Shown here one piece after another: positions 19,505 to 21,908 of a stretch of DNA of 21,908 nucleotides. Each line of letters starts with the position of its first letter. Positions within the stretch are counted from its first letter, which is position 1. The position numbers and the translations under genes were made by a program. The stretch comes from an uncultured Oscillospiraceae bacterium (GTDB lineage Bacteria > Bacillota > Clostridia > Oscillospirales > Oscillospiraceae): assembly GCA_934565775.1 (NCBI GenBank), contig CAKTIN010000028.1, positions 1-21,908 of the forward strand, read 5' to 3'. The notes below the pieces were generated by a model. That model was given only the letters and a program-made list of their open reading frames with translations. It was not told the origin of the DNA and ran no database searches.

Positions 19505-20515
19505 ATGGCAAATTACGGGAAATACTACATTGCCGAACGGCTTCTGATTCTGAAGCAGTATCTGGAAGCCAATGCTGGCAAGAACAGAATTGTCACCCGT
19601 GGAGAGCTGGAAGGACTTCTGAGGGAACACGGTATCAATGTTGAGAAGAAAACTCTCTATGCGGATTTCGCCGCTTTGGGGGACATCTGCGGCTTACAGC
19701 TGGAATACGACGTTCACAAGAAGGGCTATCGGCTCCTGAACCCACCCTTTGAGCCTTACGAGTTGCGACTTCTGGTGGACAGCGTGCAGTCCTCCAAGTT
19801 CATCACCCAAGAGAAAGCAAAGGAGATCACCGCCAAGGTCAAGCGATTTGCGGGCAAGGACACCGTGGAGAGCCTGAGCCGTGAAAACCACGTTGCCAAC
19901 CGTATCAGGAGCATGAACGAAAGCGTGGTGAAGGATGCCGACCGCATCCACGAGGCCATCCGCAAGGACCTGAAAATTGGATTCCGTTACTTTCACTACA
20001 CCCCCGCCACGGGAAAGGAAAAGACCTATTCCAAGGACGGTCAGCAGCTGATCGTCAGCCCCTATGCCCTTCTTTGGAACAACGGCAACTATTATCTCTA
20101 CGCCTACGACGGGAAGAAATTCCGCTATTACCGTGTGGACCGCATGGAGCGCATCAGCCAGCCGCTGGCGATTTCAAGAGACGGGAAAGCCCTTTACCGT
20201 GAAAAGGACGTTACCGTCCAAAAGGCAAAGGTTTTCGATATGTACGGCGGGCAGGCATACAACGTACGAATGCGCTTCCGCAACGAGTTGGCGGACGCCG
20301 TGGTGGACCAGTTCGGCAAGGACATGATGATGATTCCCGACGATGCCGACCATTTCATCATCACTGCCCCCGTAGAGATCAGCCCCACCTTCTTTGCGTG
20401 GGTTGCGACGTTTGGCAGACGGGTGAAGATACTATCCCCAGAGCCTGTCGTTGCAAAAATGCGGGAATTTCTGCAAAAATCCTTGGATATGTATCAAAAT
20501 GATGGAGAGGCGTGA
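19505..20515 (+). CDS. WYL-domain transcriptional regulator, 336 aa
   Basis: The N-terminal 75 residues form a winged helix (RIVTRGELEGLLREHGINVE, then KKTLYADFAALGDICGL). The WYL domain follows at about 155-240 with FRYFHYTP, the variant core NGNYYLYAYDGKKFRYYRVD and Arg210/Arg213. A C-terminal extension (about 245-330) ends with VKILSPEPVVAKMREFLQKS. WYL proteins bind nucleic acids or nucleotides and often regulate mobile elements and defence genes. The start is ATG at 19505 with a GC-rich, weak site (GGGGTGCGGG). A TACAAT box lies at 19472-19477 without a good -35 box. It is divergent from the structured RNA and adjacent to the integrase gene, so control of either is plausible but not shown. 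Confidence 0.92.
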   Translation: MANYGKYYIAERLLILKQYLEANAGKNRIVTRGELEGLLREHGINVEKKTLYADFAALGDICGLQLEYDVHKKGYRLLNPPFEPYELRLLVDSVQSSKFITQEKAKEITAKVKRFAGKDTVESLSRENHVANRIRSMNESVVKDADRIHEAIRKDLKIGFRYFHYTPATGKEKTYSKDGQQLIVSPYALLWNNGNYYLYAYDGKKFRYYRVDRMERISQPLAISRDGKALYREKDVTVQKAKVFDMYGGQAYNVRMRFRNELADAVVDQFGKDMMMIPDDADHFIITAPVEISPTFFAWVATFGRRVKILSPEPVVAKMREFLQKSLDMYQNDGEA

Positions 20516-20528
20516 AAACACCTCTCCA
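20503..20528. terminator. Hairpin between the convergent WYL and integrase genes
   Basis: TGGAGAGG (20503-20510) pairs with CCTCTCCA (20521-20528), plus two inner pairs past one mismatch. The WYL stop codon lies in the loop. The tail TTTGCTT is only fairly T-rich. Confidence 0.6.
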
Positions 20529-20538
20529 TTTGCTTATA

Positions 20539-20554
20539 GATGTTAAAAGATGAT
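20539..20554. promoter_or_regulatory. Candidate right-end integrase arm sites
   Basis: GATGTT (20539) and GATGAT (20549), 10 bp apart, with flanks GATGTTAAAAGATGATAG that closely match the reverse complement of the left-end motifs at 14190-14206. They lie just beyond the integrase stop codon. Confidence 0.35.
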
Positions 20555-20562
20555 AGAAAACG

Positions 20563-21498
20563 CTAGGCTTTCATGCGAACCCGCTCCTGCTTCAGACTTC
20601 GGATAATGTTCACCTTGTCCACGTCCTCTTTCAAGTCGCTGGTCAGAATATTCAGATAGTTTTCCGTGATTGCCAAGCTGCTATGACCTAGTATCTTTTG
20701 GAGTGTCACCACGGAGCCGCCCATGGTTGCCCATTTCTTTGCGAAGGTATGCCGAAAACGGTGAACGCCAGTCTGTTCCAGCCCTCTTTCGTGGCAATAG
20801 TCCCAGATGGCATGGTAGCAGCTGCTTCTTGTGAGCTGTTTTCCGTACACCGAGCAGAAAAGCCAATCGTCAGCCACGCCGCCACGATACTGCAAATATT
20901 CCTGTAAAATCTTCACAATATCCTCATTCAGAGGGATAATCAGAGGCTTTCGGTTCTTTGTCGTATTGACATAGACCACACCGTTGTCAAAATCCACGTC
21001 TCTGATTTTGATGTTGACCAAGCTGTTCTGCCGAACGCCAGTAGAAAGCAGGAAATTCACAATCACCCAGCTTCGGTAGGTGGAAAAGATGCACTTGCGG
21101 ACGTCGGGCTTTTTCAGGAGCTTCCGCAGTTCTTCGTCCGTGTAGGTCTGAATGGGCACTTTGTCTGCTTTTGGAAGGGGAATCTCAAAGTGTGGGACAT
21201 ACCCACATTTCATAAAAAAGCGCATCAGGGTTTTCAGGTCTCTGGCATACGTCCCCATGGAAACTTCATTCAAATTCGGGTCATCACGCAAAGCAATGTA
21301 GAACTTCTGCATGGTCTGCTGATTCAAAGAGGAAATCGGCGTATTGGGTGGAATCCTCTTGTAAATCTGTTTGACGGATTCCTGATAATGGTGGATGGTT
21401 CCGTCCCGTAAATTCCTTGCCTTGCAGTCCAGAATATATTCTTGGAATCCGTCGCTGAACGTCTTTTCTCTTGGGAAGCACATCCTCATTTTCTTCAT
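20563..21498 (-). CDS. int: Tyrosine recombinase (integrase) of the element, 311 aa
   Basis: This enzyme inserts and excises the element. Residues 10-105 form the SAM-like core-binding domain (FQEYILDCKARNLRDGTIHH). The catalytic domain holds all the active residues: Arg156 (STGVRQNSL), Lys181 (TTKNRKPL), His246 and Arg249 (HRFRHTFA), His272 (LGHSS) and nucleophile Tyr281 (ENYLN). There is no separate N-terminal arm-binding domain beyond about 10 residues, so it is of the short XerC-like type. ATG at 21498 is chosen over longer frames because AGGGGTG precedes it and the upstream codons overlap the terminator hairpin at 21527-21568. It lies next to the right attachment site and reads away from it, as is usual. 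No excisionase is recognised; the 51-, 63- or 66-aa proteins are possible candidates by size only. Confidence 0.95.
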   Translation of the reverse strand: MKKMRMCFPREKTFSDGFQEYILDCKARNLRDGTIHHYQESVKQIYKRIPPNTPISSLNQQTMQKFYIALRDDPNLNEVSMGTYARDLKTLMRFFMKCGYVPHFEIPLPKADKVPIQTYTDEELRKLLKKPDVRKCIFSTYRSWVIVNFLLSTGVRQNSLVNIKIRDVDFDNGVVYVNTTKNRKPLIIPLNEDIVKILQEYLQYRGGVADDWLFCSVYGKQLTRSSCYHAIWDYCHERGLEQTGVHRFRHTFAKKWATMGGSVVTLQKILGHSSLAITENYLNILTSDLKEDVDKVNIIRSLKQERVRMKA

Positions 21499-21515
21499 CA
21501 AAAACACCCCTAAAA

Positions 21516-21568
21516 CAGCAAAAACAGGAAGCACATCTTGCCGGATTTCTTCGGCAGGACGTGCTTCC
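21516..21568 (-). terminator. Element-borne terminator between the GGGtGRT gene and the integrase gene
   Basis: On the minus strand a stem of about 17 bp (outer arms GGAAGCAC at 21527-21534 and GTGCTTCC at 21561-21568, one mismatch and one G-U pair) is followed by TGTTTTTGCTGTTTT. It stops transcription from the host gene before the integrase gene. Confidence 0.85.
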
Positions 21569-21629
21569 TTGCTTCATTTTTGCGAAAAGTGGGGTTTGAA
21601 CTTTTTGGTTCAAAAGAAGGGGTTTAACC

Positions 21630-21908
21630 TTACTTCTTCAGCGCTTCCTCAACTGCAACAGCCACGGAAACGGTGGCGCCGACCATGGGGTTGTTGCCCA
21701 TGCCCAGGAAGCCCATCATTTCCACGTGTGCGGGCACGGAGGAGGAACCGGCGAACTGGGCGTCGGAGTGCATCCGGCCCATGGTATCGGTCATGCCATA
21801 GGAGGCGGGACCGGCAGCCATGTTATCGGGGTGCAGGGTACGGCCCGTGCCGCCGCCGGAGGCCACGGAGAAGTACTTCTTGCCCTGCTCCACGCACTCC
21901 TTCTTGTA
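21630..21908 (-). CDS. GGGtGRT family protein, C-terminal 92 codons (partial)
   Basis: The gene enters from the right edge; only the end is present. The sequence contains GGGTGRTLHPDN, which gives the family its informal name in clostridial genomes, then MTDTMGRMHSDAQFAGSSS and VPAHVEMMGFLGMGNNP, and ends VAVEEALKK. The function of the family is, to my knowledge, not settled, so I give none. The codons from 21727 down are supplied by the mobile element after recombination in the 37-bp core, and the product differs from the displaced host end only by one extra Lys. The gene is therefore probably still functional. My family name rests on memory of this motif. Confidence 0.72.
   Translation of the reverse strand, partial: YKKECVEQGKKYFSVASGGGTGRTLHPDNMAAGPASYGMTDTMGRMHSDAQFAGSSSVPAHVEMMGFLGMGNNPMVGATVSVAVAVEEALKK
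21691..21727. repeat. Right attachment site (attR) core, 37 bp
   Basis: Identical to 13952-13988, in the same orientation, inside the coding sequence of the GGGtGRT gene. The crossover lies somewhere in these 37 bases. Confidence 0.88.

Larger units (their letters stand above)
13952..21727. mobile_element. Integrated genetic element of about 7.7 kb in the 3' end of the GGGtGRT gene
   Basis: The element is bounded by 37-bp direct repeats and has its tyrosine integrase at the right end, reading leftward. It is visibly less GC-rich than the chromosome to the left. Insertion into a protein-coding gene's end is silent because the element brings a replacement tail. It encodes two recombinases, an Xre repressor, a WYL regulator and about eight proteins of unknown function. 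No relaxase, capsid, terminase, portal or type IV secretion gene was recognised, so it is either a satellite-like island mobilised by others or a cargo island. Confidence 0.85.

Overview
The window looks like chromosome from a Gram-positive, GC-rich clostridium (Bacillota, Clostridia). Oscillospiraceae relatives such as Flavonifractor or Oscillibacter are my best guess. The support is the rplU-prp-rpmA-obgE block with a Prp-type N-terminal extension on L27, AAAGGAGG ribosome-binding sites, canonical TTGACA/TATAAT promoters with 17-base spacers, and a gene of the clostridial family known as 'GGGtGRT protein'. No rRNA, tRNA or CRISPR array was seen.

Bases 1-13,500 are mostly ordinary GC-rich chromosome. 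On the minus strand lie a partial tldD-like protease gene, a small hypothetical gene, a MarR regulator and an ApbE flavin transferase lipoprotein. On the plus strand, a strong promoter and structured leader drive rplU-prp-rpmA, followed by obgE and an AraC regulator. Next come a minus-strand lspA-pseudouridine synthase pair fed by an exactly duplicated promoter, two hypothetical membrane proteins, and a divergent plus-strand operon (DUF2975-type protein, YozG-like Xre regulator, DUF4153/4173-type membrane protein). An AT-richer lipoprotein gene and a divergent small Xre regulator sit at 12,455-13,491.

Bases 13,952-21,727 are an integrated mobile element of about 7.7 kb. It lies in the 3' end of the GGGtGRT gene, whose intact copy enters from the right edge on the minus strand. 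The evidence is a perfect 37-bp direct repeat at both ends inside that gene's coding sequence, a displaced gene tail outside the left end, and a tyrosine integrase next to the right end. The two tails differ only at nine third-codon positions, plus one extra Lys codon in the right copy. The displaced tail and its terminator are also present as a 148-bp tandem array of almost three copies.

The element has no capsid or conjugation genes that I recognise. It carries two tandem paralogous proteins of unknown family, an unknown protein between two related palindromes, two tiny coupled ORFs, an Xre repressor with three operators, a short coiled-coil protein, a serine resolvase, a PH-like/SHOCT membrane protein, a WYL regulator and the integrase. 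The most intriguing feature is a roughly 190-nt RNA on the minus strand in front of the PH-like/SHOCT gene. A promoter places its start at the first base of a 14-bp closing stem. It then shows nested stems, a likely pseudoknot and a UUCG-capped terminator that abuts the gene's ribosome-binding site, which is the layout of a riboswitch or attenuator of a class I cannot name.
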